A DNA stretch of 58,797 nt, from the NCBI GenBank assembly GCA_964605795.1, contig CAZSDZ010000014.1:1-58797 (forward strand). The letters run 5' to 3'. The position numbers and the translations under genes are program-made. Positions within the stretch are counted from its first letter, which is position 1, and the number at the start of each line of letters is the position of its first letter. Under the pieces are notes generated by a model. It saw nothing but the letters and a program-made list of their open reading frames with translations, had not been told where the DNA came from and ran no database searches. Positions 35,159 through 44,482 of the stretch are shown one piece after another. The stretch comes from JAFGOM01 sp964605795 (GTDB taxonomy: Archaea; Halobacteriota; Methanomicrobia; Methanomicrobiales; Methanospirillaceae).

Positions 35159-37594
35159 ATGAACCTCGCAACGATTGAGATACCGGTTACCGGCATGCAC
35201 TGTGCAGCATGTGCAGGGATTATCGAGAGAAAACTGGCAGATCTTTTTGGGGTATCACACGCTCATGTTTCACTCGCTACTGGCATCGCCTCGGTTTCTT
35301 TTGATTCTGATCGTATCACAACCGCAGAACTCGGAGGTGCCATCACCGGAGCAGGGTATTTTTTTGCAACCGAAACGGTTGGTATCGGTATTTCCGGCAT
35401 GCACTGTGCAGCATGTGCAAAAACCGTAGAAAAAGCCCTTTTGAGTCTTCCCGGTATCATCTCTGCTGAGGTCAATGTGGTTCTTGGGGAGGTAACGATA
35501 ACGGTTATACCTCATGCAGTCAGCATGAAGCAGATAAAAACCGCTATCAACAGCACAGGATTCCAGTTCAAGGAATCTTCTCAGCAGACCGTCTATTCAG
35601 AAGGTATGGATGCGAAAAAAGAACGTACACGCTTACTCATAAGAACGGTTCTTGGTTTAGCAGTATCGGGCTTTCTCATGGTTTTTATGTGGTCAAGCGG
35701 TCTCAATCATCATACCATGGGGTTTGTCAGTTGCATTATTGCAACTCCTTCTCTTTTCTATCTCGCCTTTCCCATCTTTCGATCTGCAATCCATGCCCTT
35801 TTGTCTGCTACTCTGAACATGGATGTCATGTATGCCATTGGCATCTCTGTTGCATATATCGCAAGCCTGCTCTCGACATTCATGATCGTATCAGGTTTTG
35901 ATTTTATCATGTACGATACCGCCATCATGCTGACCTCGTTTCTCACCCTCGGGAGATATCTCGAGAGCCGGGCAAAGCACCGTACAACCAGTGCAATCAG
36001 AGATCTGATGGATCTGGCACCAGCAGAAGCTTCTGTTGTCAGGGATGGAAAAGAAGAGAGAGTGTCGGCGAGCTCGTTGCAACCCGGGGATCAGATCGTC
36101 ATCAGGCCGGGTGAACATATCCCGGTGGATTCGGTGATCCAGTCTGGAACCAGCTATGTAGATGAATCAATGGTTACCGGAGAGTCAAATCCGGCAAAAA
36201 AACAAAAGAATGATGAGGTAATCGGGGGCACCATCAATGAATCCGGTGTTTTGACCTGCACTGTCAGGTACGTCGGAGATGAGATGCTCCTCTCCCGCAT
36301 TATTCACCTTGTCAGGGATGCAGAGAGCTCCAGGCCTTCTGTCGAGCGTATCGCAGATACCGCGGTCAGATGGTTTATTCCGGTAGTGCTTACTATCGCG
36401 ATACTCGCGTTTCTTACCTGGTATCTGCTGTTAGGTGAGAGTGCCGGGTTCTCACTCTCAGTCTTTATCGCAATCCTCGTGGTTGCATGCCCCTGCGCTC
36501 TCGGCCTTGCCACCCCTACGGCTATAACCGTTGGTATCGGACGGGGAGCGACGCTTGGAATTCTCATCCGAAACGGAGAAGTTCTTGAGATATCAAACCG
36601 CATTACCACCATTCTTTTTGATAAGACCGGAACGCTCACACAAGGAAAACCAGAGGTAATCGGTATCCACCCGGTCACCGGTAGAAAAGATGATCTCCTC
36701 ATCCTGGCTGCATCACTGGAACACTATTCAGAACATCCACTTGGAGCAGCGATCCGAAGAAAAGCAGAAAAATGCCATCTGTTACCAGCTCCGGTCACCA
36801 ATTTTACCGCGATTCCGGGAAAGGGTGTAACAGGAGAGGTTTTCGGGTCTCCTGCATCTGCCGGCAATCGTGCAATGATACAGGATACAGGAATTAATAT
36901 AAAACCTGATCTGGCAGACCTTATCGCTTCCTATGAATCAAAGGGAAGCACAACGGTTCTGGTTACACAAAACTCATCCCTTGTCGGGTTTCTGGCGATA
37001 CAGGACACCATTAAACCTGGTTCAAAAGAGGTCATATCATATCTTGCAGGGATGGGTTACGATACCGGAATGGTAACGGGTGATACGGAAACGGTAGCCG
37101 GAACAATTGCAGGGATGACGGGGATAAACCGGTTCATTGCAGGAGTAAAACCGGATCAGAAAGAAAGCGAAGTAAGCAGGTTACAGGAATCCGGCGATGT
37201 AATCGTTTTTATCGGGGACGGTATCAATGACTCTCCTGCTCTGGCCAGGGCAGATATCGGGATAGCTCTTGCCAGCGGAACTGATATTGCGATGGAGAGT
37301 GCAGACATCGTCCTTCTCAATGATAGTCTTGTGCATGTCGTTGCAGCGATAGAACTGGCAAAGACCGTGATGAGACGGATAAAACTCAATCTGTTCTGGG
37401 CGTTTGCCTACAATACCGTCCTGATTCCCCTGGCTGCCGGTATTCTCTATCCTGCCTTTGGCATCCTGTTCAGACCGGAATATGGTGCTCTTGCGATGGC
37501 ATTCTCCTCGGTAACGGTGATATCTTTCTCACTGATGCTCCTGCGTTATACCCCGCCTTCACTTACGAGGATTTTGAATCAGTCAGAGGGATAG
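35159..37594 (+). CDS. copA: Copper-type heavy-metal P1B-ATPase
   Basis: 811 aa exporter of Cu(I) or a similar ion. Two N-terminal heavy-metal-associated domains each carry GMHCAAC (residues about 12 and 80). Eight membrane segments are predicted; the sixth has the ion-path motif VACPCALGLATP (CPC). The ATPase core has TGES, the phosphorylated DKTGTLTQGKPE near 490, the HP motif in SEHPLGAAI, and GDGINDSPALARADIG near 690. The tail ends with N-Y/S and M-S residues like those of Cu(I) pumps (AFAYNTVLIPLAAG; MAFSSVTVI). No chaperone or regulator lies next to it. Confidence 0.96.
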   Translation: MNLATIEIPVTGMHCAACAGIIERKLADLFGVSHAHVSLATGIASVSFDSDRITTAELGGAITGAGYFFATETVGIGISGMHCAACAKTVEKALLSLPGIISAEVNVVLGEVTITVIPHAVSMKQIKTAINSTGFQFKESSQQTVYSEGMDAKKERTRLLIRTVLGLAVSGFLMVFMWSSGLNHHTMGFVSCIIATPSLFYLAFPIFRSAIHALLSATLNMDVMYAIGISVAYIASLLSTFMIVSGFDFIMYDTAIMLTSFLTLGRYLESRAKHRTTSAIRDLMDLAPAEASVVRDGKEERVSASSLQPGDQIVIRPGEHIPVDSVIQSGTSYVDESMVTGESNPAKKQKNDEVIGGTINESGVLTCTVRYVGDEMLLSRIIHLVRDAESSRPSVERIADTAVRWFIPVVLTIAILAFLTWYLLLGESAGFSLSVFIAILVVACPCALGLATPTAITVGIGRGATLGILIRNGEVLEISNRITTILFDKTGTLTQGKPEVIGIHPVTGRKDDLLILAASLEHYSEHPLGAAIRRKAEKCHLLPAPVTNFTAIPGKGVTGEVFGSPASAGNRAMIQDTGINIKPDLADLIASYESKGSTTVLVTQNSSLVGFLAIQDTIKPGSKEVISYLAGMGYDTGMVTGDTETVAGTIAGMTGINRFIAGVKPDQKESEVSRLQESGDVIVFIGDGINDSPALARADIGIALASGTDIAMESADIVLLNDSLVHVVAAIELAKTVMRRIKLNLFWAFAYNTVLIPLAAGILYPAFGILFRPEYGALAMAFSSVTVISFSLMLLRYTPPSLTRILNQSEG

Positions 37595-37691
37595 AGGATG
37601 GGAGAATTACAATCTGATTACCGGTGTATCTCACCTTCAATTTTTATTCTCAAAGCAAAAACCAAAATATCAGGAAACCCTTGATGATACT

Positions 37692-38390
37692 ATGTGTGGC
37701 AGGTTCTGTATTGCTGCAACCATCGGTGAGATACAGGAACGGTTCTTTCTGCAATCGTTTCCGGAAGTTACCCTTCCTGCATATAATATCAGTATTCTGC
37801 AATCCACCCCTATAATCATAAAAAAAGACGAAACAGAGGTCTCTCTCGTCACCGGAACCTGGGGATACCACCCCAAAAAAACCAGGAATATACCGATTAT
37901 CCATAACCTTCGCATAGAGACCATACAAAAGACCACCGGCCTTTTTTCTCCGGAAGAACCAATCCCCTGCCTTATCCCTGCTTCCGGGTTTTTTGAGTGG
38001 AAACACGAACATAACCGGAAGGTACCATATTATATCACGCGAAACGATGGTGATCTCTTTGCCATGGCCGGTGTTTTTGCACGGGAAAGGATTGATAAAA
38101 TCCATACCGATCTTCATTATGTTATCCTGACCTGTCCGGCAGAAGAACCTATCAGGAGCATTCACGACAGGATGCCGGTTATCGTTACCCGTAGTAAAGA
38201 GGTTTCATATCTCTCAAAAATTCGTAAAGAAACATTTCCCCTGATTCACCTCCCTTCCCTGCTGGCAGATCCGTCTTCTCTTATTGCCTACGAAGTCTCC
38301 CCGGCAGTCAACAACCCGAAAAATACCGGTCCTTCTCTTATTGCTCCGTTTAACATTACCGATTCCGGGCAGCAGACTCTGCAGTTGTAA
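37692..38390 (+). CDS. SRAP domain protein (HMCES/YedK type)
   Basis: 232 aa protein that senses abasic sites in single-stranded DNA and forms a covalent thiazolidine link through its second residue. The start MCGRFCIAATIGEI places catalytic Cys2 at the mature N-terminus after methionine removal. Further active-site residues are seen in HNLRIET (the N-A-R-x-E site, here Leu for Ala), PASGFFEWKHE (Glu) and SIHDRMPVIV (His). The family is known as the SOS response-associated peptidase family and protects DNA replication forks. The start is fixed by Cys2 at 37692. Confidence 0.95.
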   Translation: MCGRFCIAATIGEIQERFFLQSFPEVTLPAYNISILQSTPIIIKKDETEVSLVTGTWGYHPKKTRNIPIIHNLRIETIQKTTGLFSPEEPIPCLIPASGFFEWKHEHNRKVPYYITRNDGDLFAMAGVFARERIDKIHTDLHYVILTCPAEEPIRSIHDRMPVIVTRSKEVSYLSKIRKETFPLIHLPSLLADPSSLIAYEVSPAVNNPKNTGPSLIAPFNITDSGQQTLQL

Positions 38391-38534
38391 AGGAGGATAC
38401 CAGGGCAACACATAATTGTGCATCTTTATTCCTGAACTGGGAGGTATGTTTCTTACACGACAATAATGGTTGATAGGAATCGTTTCTAGTCCTGCGATAG
38501 AATCCTTTACCATCTGCCATGAGAAAAACCATAC

Positions 38535-38789
38535 ATGAATCTTACCTCACTCCTCACCGACGGAATCATTATCATAGAGATACTGATAGTCATTCTCGGT
38601 CTTCTCATGTATTGGAAGAACAAGCAGTACGGCCTGTATCTCGCACTGGGATCTCTTCTCTTACTCTTTCTCAATCTTTTACACCAGTTCCTTCCACCCA
38701 TCAGCAGTGATCTCTCACAGGTTCTGACTTTTTTCTCGATGCTCTTTTTCCTGTATGCAACCTGGCTCATTTACCGGAGGAAAGGATGA
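38535..38789 (+). CDS. Small two- or three-span membrane protein
   Basis: 84 aa. Three hydrophobic stretches are visible: LTDGIIIIEILIVILGLLMY, LYLALGSLLLLFLNLLHQFL, and VLTFFSMLFFLYATWLIY, with a positive tail YRRKG. I do not recognise a family. The strong hydrophobic pattern and the continuous frame with a GAGA ribosome-site trace upstream favour a real gene over the overlapping reverse frame. It lies between the SRAP and site-2 protease genes; no function can be assigned. Confidence 0.55.
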   Translation: MNLTSLLTDGIIIIEILIVILGLLMYWKNKQYGLYLALGSLLLLFLNLLHQFLPPISSDLSQVLTFFSMLFFLYATWLIYRRKG

Positions 38790-38868
38790 CAGGCAAGTAT
38801 CCACGATATTCGCTCTCACCAGTATAACCACTCATATTCCAAACCAGTGGATGGGGAAAAACAGGGAA

Positions 38869-40170
38869 TTAGAATATTGAAAAGAGGTACGGAAGCAGGA
38901 TGATTGAGAGGAGCATCACAAGGATGAGCCAGCTCACAAAACCGATAACATACTGGTTATATCGTGCATACCCGAACCGGTTCAGAAACCGCTCCATTCC
39001 TTCCTTTACTATCAGTCCCCCGTCAAGCGGAACCATGGGGAGAGCGTTGAATGTCCCGACAACGATATTGAACCATCCGCACCAGAAAAGGATGTTTATC
39101 ACAAACCAGAACCCGGGGAACGGGATCGTGTAAAAATCGGTGAGCGGGGTCTCACTGATAAGTATCTGAAGCGGATGCATCCCTTCTGAGTAGTAGGCGA
39201 TTGCCGGGAGGGCGGTCATATACAGGAGCCCGAGCGGTGTCAGGAGCTTCGGGATCTCTTGTGAGAGCATCTGGTTATCATAGTAATACACTCCCATAAA
39301 CCCGGAATCAGATGCCTGCAGCTCCTGCGGCCACGACGAGAGCTCCAGATCGTGCGATGATAACTCGCCACCATGTTGAACCGTCAGCCGTATGTTCTCT
39401 CCCGGACGTGTGGTGTTGAGCAGTGTCGATACATCTTCCCGTGAAGAGACAGAAACGTCATTGATGGCATAGATCAGCGATACCGAGGGAACACTTGCAT
39501 TATACGCAGGATATCCCTCGTATAACCCAAGGATTGCCGGTTGCGCCGTCGGTCCTGCACACCCGAGCAGGCCTGCCATGAGAACAAAACAGATGAGCCC
39601 GATGACGACATTATTCATAATCCCTGCACCGTACATCCGCATCTTACCATGGGAAGATGCTTCCTCAACCTCTTTCTCATCAGGTTCGACAAAGGCTCCA
39701 ACCGGCAGGACGGCAACAAGGACACCAATCGATTTTACTCTGATATGTTCCACCCTGCAGAGGATTCCATGACCAAATTCATGGACGATGAGGGTTATGA
39801 TAAGAGCAATCCAGAACGCTATCGTTGGCGGGATAAATTCATTGATATAGGGCAGGGCGATAAAATTTCTGGGTTCATAAATACCGGTTGGTTCCGGTTG
39901 CAACAGTACGGTAGCATGGAGTGCAAAGATAAGGAGAATGGCCATCCCGACAGAGACGATGATGACGAGTAGCACACCGATAGTCCCGTAAATCCTCCAG
40001 AACCGGGATTGTTTCTGGAACCAGTCAAAAAAACCGGTTTTATCACTCTTGATACCGAGGATAGGACCATAAAATGTGATATGTTCTTCCCACCTCTTAC
40101 TGCGGTACAGATATCCTGCAATGAGAGCATATATCGCGATAATAGCGAGAATTACAATTATCCAGTTCAT
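38869..40170 (-). CDS. Site-2 protease family membrane metalloprotease (M50)
   Basis: 433 aa intramembrane protease. The zinc motif H-E-x-x-H appears as TLIVHEFGHGILCRVEHIR near residue 130. The second zinc ligand region is NALPMVPLDGGLIVKEG near 378 (the N/L-D-G motif), and a PDZ-like domain occupies about 215-310 (SVSLIYAINDVSVSSREDV). About seven membrane segments lie around these. Such enzymes cut membrane-bound regulators or signal-peptide remnants. It begins with a membrane segment, MNWIIVILAIIAIYALIAGYL. No obvious substrate is encoded nearby. Confidence 0.93.
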   Translation of the reverse strand: MNWIIVILAIIAIYALIAGYLYRSKRWEEHITFYGPILGIKSDKTGFFDWFQKQSRFWRIYGTIGVLLVIIVSVGMAILLIFALHATVLLQPEPTGIYEPRNFIALPYINEFIPPTIAFWIALIITLIVHEFGHGILCRVEHIRVKSIGVLVAVLPVGAFVEPDEKEVEEASSHGKMRMYGAGIMNNVVIGLICFVLMAGLLGCAGPTAQPAILGLYEGYPAYNASVPSVSLIYAINDVSVSSREDVSTLLNTTRPGENIRLTVQHGGELSSHDLELSSWPQELQASDSGFMGVYYYDNQMLSQEIPKLLTPLGLLYMTALPAIAYYSEGMHPLQILISETPLTDFYTIPFPGFWFVINILFWCGWFNIVVGTFNALPMVPLDGGLIVKEGMERFLNRFGYARYNQYVIGFVSWLILVMLLSIILLPYLFSIF

Positions 40171-40261
40171 TTCCGGTATTATGTGGGATAGAAGGACTAT
40201 TTATACTAGCATGTCTGCAGACGGGAAGAGTTTTTGTGGTCATCCCACACCGGCACCATAC

Positions 40262-40906
40262 CTAATCTCTAAAATCAAAGAGGCTTTTCTGGCTGCGGGA
40301 TGCACAAAGATCTCTCGTTGTTGCCCATGAAAGACGGGCAATCGGAGGAGGGGTACCATGGGACCTGATGTAATTCAAGAGAAAATCAATGGTCTTTTTA
40401 TCTGACGGATAACCACTACCGAAATCTCCCCATTCTTCCCATAAAGATTCGATTATCCTGTCACGGGTAACCTTGGCCACGACGGATGCAGCTGATACAA
40501 CCGGAAAAAGACTATCTGCCCGGTGTTTTGCGATGATCCTGCACCGGTTCCCGACCAGACCAGTGAGGGTTTTTTCATATCGCTCTTCATTGACATCACA
40601 GGCATCGACGTACCCGATATCTGCTCCTATCGCAATAATCGCCTCTGCATGGGCAGATGCGACGATATCATTCATGGTCATGGTTTCCCGCCGGCTGTCG
40701 ATATCGCCTGCAGTGAGAATAACAACAAAGAAGGGAAATTTCCCGGTAATCGTCTCGTATAACATCTCCCTCTTTTTTCGGTTAAGGACTTTTGAGTCGC
40801 GGACACCGGTTCGTTGGATCTCATCCGGTGAATCACAGCCTACAGCTCCGATAACCATGGGACCGAGCACGGGTCCCTTTCCTGCTTCATCGACTCCGCA
40901 GATCAT
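40262..40906 (-). CDS. rnhB: Ribonuclease HII
   Basis: Removes RNA primers and misincorporated ribonucleotides from DNA. The start MICGVDEAGKGPVLGPMVIGAV carries the catalytic Asp and Glu of the D-E-A-G-[RK]-G motif; YVDACDVNEERY and AKHRADSLFPVVSAASVVAKVTRDR supply the later Asp residues near 105 and 135. An open frame continues 18 codons upstream to 40960, but the ATG at 40906 gives the normal length of 214 aa and the canonical start. GGAGG lies 12 bases before it, a somewhat long spacing. It faces the TrkA-type gene across a 65-base gap. Confidence 0.95.
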   Translation of the reverse strand: MICGVDEAGKGPVLGPMVIGAVGCDSPDEIQRTGVRDSKVLNRKKREMLYETITGKFPFFVVILTAGDIDSRRETMTMNDIVASAHAEAIIAIGADIGYVDACDVNEERYEKTLTGLVGNRCRIIAKHRADSLFPVVSAASVVAKVTRDRIIESLWEEWGDFGSGYPSDKKTIDFLLNYIRSHGTPPPIARLSWATTRDLCASRSQKSLFDFRD

Positions 40907-40971
40907 AGATTTTTGTATCCTCCAAGGTATTATGTCGCAATCTATAAGAAGAGAGAGCAAGACCGTACAGT

Positions 40972-41637
40972 ATGTACATCATCATAGTCGGTCTTGGTGG
41001 AATCGGAAAAACGCTCGCAGCTCTTGCAGTCGAGCGGGGAGACATGGTGGTGGTCATAGATCGTGACGAAGACCGATGCAGTGAGATGCTGGAACAGTTT
41101 GATCTGGTTGCCATCACTGGAAATGCAACAACGACCACGGTGCTCGAAGATGCCGGAATTGACCGTGCCCATGCTCTTGTTGCAACAACGAGTGATGATT
41201 CTGTGAACCTCATGACCTGCTGGATCGCAAAACGGATGAATGTCGGAAACGTTGTCTCAATAGTAAACCAGAAAGAGCATGCGGCAATGTTTTCAGAAGT
41301 CGGCGTTACAATAAGTCAGAATCCTGACGAACTGGTTGCAACGCGTCTCTACTACTGGGTGGAAAGTCCCCAGCTCCAGCAACTGGCATCCCTGCCAGGA
41401 GGGACTATCTTTGAATTCATCGTTGATGAGAATGCTCCCATGATCGACCATGAGATAAAGGACATGAAAGTTCGGGATTATGTCTTTATTGCGATCCAGA
41501 GAAGGGGTGGAGAGCTCATCATCCCGAGCGGGACGGTTAAATTCAGACCCGGCGATGTGATTACCGTATTTACCAAGAAGGATACCGAGAAAGAGTGCTT
41601 AAAGATCTTAAATGAAAAACTGAAAGGAAAAAAATAA
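40972..41637 (+). CDS. TrkA-type potassium channel NAD-binding protein
   Basis: 221 aa regulator of a K+ transport system. Residues 1-135 form a Rossmann RCK/KTN domain, with GLGGIGKTLAALAVERGDMVVVIDRD (G-x-G-x-x-G and the acidic end of beta 2). Residues 140-221 form the TrkA-C domain, FIVDENAPMIDHEIKDMKVRDYVFIAIQRRGG. It normally binds NAD(H) or ATP and gates a TrkH-like channel. No TrkH is in the window, so the partner is elsewhere or the protein acts with a different channel. The gene is divergent from rnhB. Confidence 0.93.
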   Translation: MYIIIVGLGGIGKTLAALAVERGDMVVVIDRDEDRCSEMLEQFDLVAITGNATTTTVLEDAGIDRAHALVATTSDDSVNLMTCWIAKRMNVGNVVSIVNQKEHAAMFSEVGVTISQNPDELVATRLYYWVESPQLQQLASLPGGTIFEFIVDENAPMIDHEIKDMKVRDYVFIAIQRRGGELIIPSGTVKFRPGDVITVFTKKDTEKECLKILNEKLKGKK

Positions 41638-41754
41638 TACGTCCAATCCTTGCTCATTAACAAGGTCACCGTATCGGCATTCCTGTATATCCTGATATTT
41701 TATAAAACAGGATACGGATTTTGGGAAAAATGAAGAGAAAAGAATCAGGGACAT

Positions 41755-42966
41755 TTACGAGATCGAATCAAATAACTGTTTCAGACCCGCTTTACCGAGC
41801 TTCATTGCCAGCCTCGGATTTGCCGTCACGATATTCTTGATAAGATTCAGCGTGTTAAATTCGCTCATATTCATCTCTGATACCGAGTGTATGATAGCGT
41901 TTAAGTCATCATCGGTCAGTTTCACAAATATCTCTTTTATCTGGTAATTTCTCTCAAGAGCTATACCCATAGGAGAGGAACGCCAGGTGGTATCATACAC
42001 CGACAGCGCCTTTGCACTTACATCCCCGTTTGAGAGCGCCGTTGTTCCGATCTCAGCGGCAAGTGAACCAGTATAGAGAGCGTTGTAGATACCTCCTCCG
42101 GTAAGGGGATCCGAGACCCGCGCTGCATCACCGGCAATTATCATCCCGTCAACAACCGTCTTTTCCAGCGGACGACAGATAGAGACTCCCCCTGCGATGA
42201 GTTCAATCGCTTTTCCCTTGGGAAGATTCATAGATACGAACCGGTCCAGGTAATCTTTTGCACGACTGTTTGACCTGCTTTTGTCACCACCTATCCCGAT
42301 CCCGACGTTTGCGGTTCTCTCTCCTTTTGGAAATATCCAGACATATCCTGCCGGGGCTACCGAATTCCCGGTATAAAAAACGGTTGTATGGGGATCGATA
42401 TCGATATCGGTCATCAGGTACTGGGCACAGGTCTCCATCTCACGAAGAGGAACGGTTGTATTAACCCCGCACCATCGTGCAAATTTTGACTCCACACCGT
42501 CAGCAGCAACCACGATACCTGCATTGATCTCGGTTGTTAACCCGTTATGTTCAATGGTAGCTCCGGCAACGCGATTATCAGAGGTGATAGGACGAACAGC
42601 CCTTGTCTTTACCATGATGTCTGCACCGGCATTTGCTGCCTGCCAGACCAGTTCCCGGTCAAAGATCTTCCTGTCAAGGACATAACCCACCTCAGATCCA
42701 GCCTGCTCCGGTTTTAGATTCATGACAAACCCGTCAGGAGCCACGATCTGTGCCTGGTCAATCTCACTTGCGATCCAGGAGTCATCGGGCTTTAAAAACT
42801 GGTGAAGTAGTTCTTTTCCCACCCCTTCGGCACACCGGACCGGCACACCGATTGCAGGTCTTTTCTCTACCAGAAGAACAGAATATCCCTTCTCTGCAGC
42901 AGATTTCGCAGCCATCGCACCGGCAGGTCCACCACCAATGACCAGCATATCATAGGTTGTCTTCAT
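41755..42966 (-). CDS. Digeranylgeranylglycerophospholipid reductase family protein
   Basis: FAD enzyme that saturates the geranylgeranyl chains of archaeal ether lipids. The start MKTTYDMLVIGGGPAGAMAAKSAAEKG gives the FAD Rossmann motif; PVRCAEGVGKELL carries the conserved substrate-site Cys; VAADGVESKFARWCG and the second FAD motif IIAGDAARVSDPLTGGGIYNAL follow. The ATG at 42966 overlaps the stop of a 57-aa ferredoxin gene by 3 bases (ATGA), which excludes the longer upstream frame. 403 aa is the normal length. The ferredoxin is the probable electron donor. Together with egsA at 51.2-52.3 kb it supplies lipid synthesis. Confidence 0.93.
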   Translation of the reverse strand: MKTTYDMLVIGGGPAGAMAAKSAAEKGYSVLLVEKRPAIGVPVRCAEGVGKELLHQFLKPDDSWIASEIDQAQIVAPDGFVMNLKPEQAGSEVGYVLDRKIFDRELVWQAANAGADIMVKTRAVRPITSDNRVAGATIEHNGLTTEINAGIVVAADGVESKFARWCGVNTTVPLREMETCAQYLMTDIDIDPHTTVFYTGNSVAPAGYVWIFPKGERTANVGIGIGGDKSRSNSRAKDYLDRFVSMNLPKGKAIELIAGGVSICRPLEKTVVDGMIIAGDAARVSDPLTGGGIYNALYTGSLAAEIGTTALSNGDVSAKALSVYDTTWRSSPMGIALERNYQIKEIFVKLTDDDLNAIIHSVSEMNMSEFNTLNLIKNIVTANPRLAMKLGKAGLKQLFDSIS

Positions 42967-43136
42967 GGTGTAACCTCCAGAGCACCAAGCGGACAAACAC
43001 GCGCACAAATTCCACAATCCGTGCATTCTTCTGCATCTACAAAGAGATAGGCATCGATAAGTTCCAAAGCACCTTGCGGGCAGACCGAGATGCAACAGCC
43101 ACAGTATGCACAGATATCCCGACGAACTGTAATCAT
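42963..43136 (-). CDS. Small 2[4Fe-4S] ferredoxin, overlapping the geranylgeranyl reductase gene
   Basis: 57 aa, read directly from the sequence: MITVRRDICAYCGC at the beginning, C-A-Y-C-G-C-C-I-S-V-C-P as cluster one (Cys9, 12, 15, 19) and C-T-D-C-G-I-C-A-R-V-C-P as cluster two (Cys38, 41, 44, 48). Both are perfect C-x2-C-x2-C-x3-C-P motifs. Its stop (TGA) overlaps the start of the reductase as ATGA, so translation is coupled. An in-frame stop lies two codons before the ATG, so that start is fixed. AAGGA directly abuts the ATG, which is too close for normal use, so the transcript may be leaderless. It is probably the dedicated electron donor of the reductase, as known for a Methanosarcina homologue. 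Confidence 0.93.
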   Translation of the reverse strand: MITVRRDICAYCGCCISVCPQGALELIDAYLFVDAEECTDCGICARVCPLGALEVTP

Positions 43137-43268
43137 TCCTTAATACATCACCATCATGACAGTTAAGCTATGTGATAGAAGCCACGAATTGTGGCTGTTA
43201 TTTTCGGCATTCCGATACGATGGTCATGACAGGAGGAGGGAAATTTAAAAAAAAAGCAGGATGCGTGT

Positions 43269-43316
43269 GCAGGATAATCGGGATTTCCCGGTTGATAGAA
43301 GACCGGTTATTCCTGC
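43269..43316. other. Imperfect hairpin in an intergenic gap
   Basis: GCAGGATAA pairs with TTATTCCTGC across a single bulge. The inner region can form alternative small stems (CCGG with CCGG; GGGA with TCCC). On the minus strand the stem is followed at once by ACA. It lies between the end of the PHP gene and the start of the ferredoxin gene, so it could be a processing or termination structure or a small RNA. No function can be claimed. Confidence 0.35.
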
Positions 43317-43365
43317 TACGTTTTTCGGGAGAACATAGAAAAGAGATTATCACAAAACCAAAATA

Positions 43366-44481
43366 TCAGAGAGGAAGATCAAACGAACCATACTTCCCGC
43401 CTCCACCGGGATGAAGGACAACTCTTTCGCAACGAAGCGCATCTATCGCATCACCGACCCCGGTATGGACCGCCCTTATCTCATCGGCCGGGATTTGTGT
43501 GAGTATCGCGATCTCGTCTCCGAGAGTATCGATAAGCGTCTGATAAAGAAGGGTACATTTCTTTGTCTGCGGTGAGCAGGCATGCAGTACCCTTCGTATG
43601 ATATCATATAAGGGGATGATATGAACGTACGGGGGACGCGGGATTTTAGGACCATCAGAAAGTTCAAGCGCCCTGTCAGAGACACCCTTCTTTAACCGTC
43701 CACCACAGGTCCTGCATCGCCAGCCGGCTTTTTGCGATTCTGCTAGGGTGTAGATCTGAAAACAGCGGATACACGCCGTTTTATTATATTTCCCTTCCTC
43801 AGGGAAAAATCCGGCATTCCATGATATCGCCCCCCCTCGTACGGCATCAAGCACCGCTGGGACAGATGGTTTCGCAACCGTAAGTACACTAAACTCCCTG
43901 CCTATCTTTGCCGGATGGGGACTGTGGGCATCGGAGTTAGAGAGGAAAGGAATCGTGTGCAGTTCACTGATACCTGATCCATATCCGCTGTCAGCAGAAA
44001 GGCCCAGTTCGAGAAGATCGACCGTTTCTTCTTTGTAACAGGCATGTAAGCAATCATGGGATGCATACAGGGAGGTCCAGGGTGTGAAGGCATGTGCCGG
44101 ACCGATCATTCCCCCGGCTTCATGAACCGCTTCTGCGATGCGCTCACCAGAAAGCCGGATATGGGGGCGGCCGTTTGTATTCAGGTTCTTTGAGAACGGG
44201 GCATATAATCCGGCAAGAGTCTGGCACGAGTCCATGTCAGGCATGAGGATGAGATGATGAACCCTGTTCTCATCCTCTACTTCGGTTGTCGGAACAACAA
44301 TAACTTCATTGCAGGTTGTATCTTCCCAGTAGTTGCGCCATTGTGGATGAAGCGCGTCTCCGGTTCCGATTACGGATATTCCTTTCAGAGCGCATGCAGC
44401 AAGGATATCAGGAGGAAGCATCTTTCCTGAAGATGCCATGGAAAAAAGTGAATGAATATGCAGGTCTGCAGAGAGATCCAT
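43366..44481 (-). CDS. PHP-domain protein of the TIGR00375 type
   Basis: About 371 aa. The start MDLSADLHIHSLFSMASSGKMLPP contains the first metal motif of PHP phosphoesterases (H-x-H); EVEDENRVHHLIL, GPAHAFTPWTSLY and FLSNSDAHSPHPAKIGREF supply further metal ligands. A C4 zinc-finger-like piece follows: ACIRCFQIYTL and WRCRTCGGRLKKGV near residues 250-275. A helix-hairpin-helix-like end closes the protein. Family members are linked to DNA work in archaea and often described as DNA helicase-associated, but their activity is not established. A frame 17 codons longer exists; ATG 44481 fits the PAC2 stop at 44483 with 1-base spacing. Confidence 0.82.
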   Translation of the reverse strand: MDLSADLHIHSLFSMASSGKMLPPDILAACALKGISVIGTGDALHPQWRNYWEDTTCNEVIVVPTTEVEDENRVHHLILMPDMDSCQTLAGLYAPFSKNLNTNGRPHIRLSGERIAEAVHEAGGMIGPAHAFTPWTSLYASHDCLHACYKEETVDLLELGLSADSGYGSGISELHTIPFLSNSDAHSPHPAKIGREFSVLTVAKPSVPAVLDAVRGGAISWNAGFFPEEGKYNKTACIRCFQIYTLAESQKAGWRCRTCGGRLKKGVSDRALELSDGPKIPRPPYVHIIPLYDIIRRVLHACSPQTKKCTLLYQTLIDTLGDEIAILTQIPADEIRAVHTGVGDAIDALRCERVVLHPGGGGKYGSFDLPL

Positions 44482-44482
44482 G

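Noticed and set aside
38507..38770. Minus-strand frame of 87 codons over the small membrane protein
   Set aside because: It is rich in Arg and Met without a pattern, while the plus strand encodes regular hydrophobic segments.
42967..43095. N-terminal extension of the geranylgeranyl reductase frame
   Set aside because: The extension reads through the ferredoxin gene out of frame; the ATGA overlap shows the real start at 42966.
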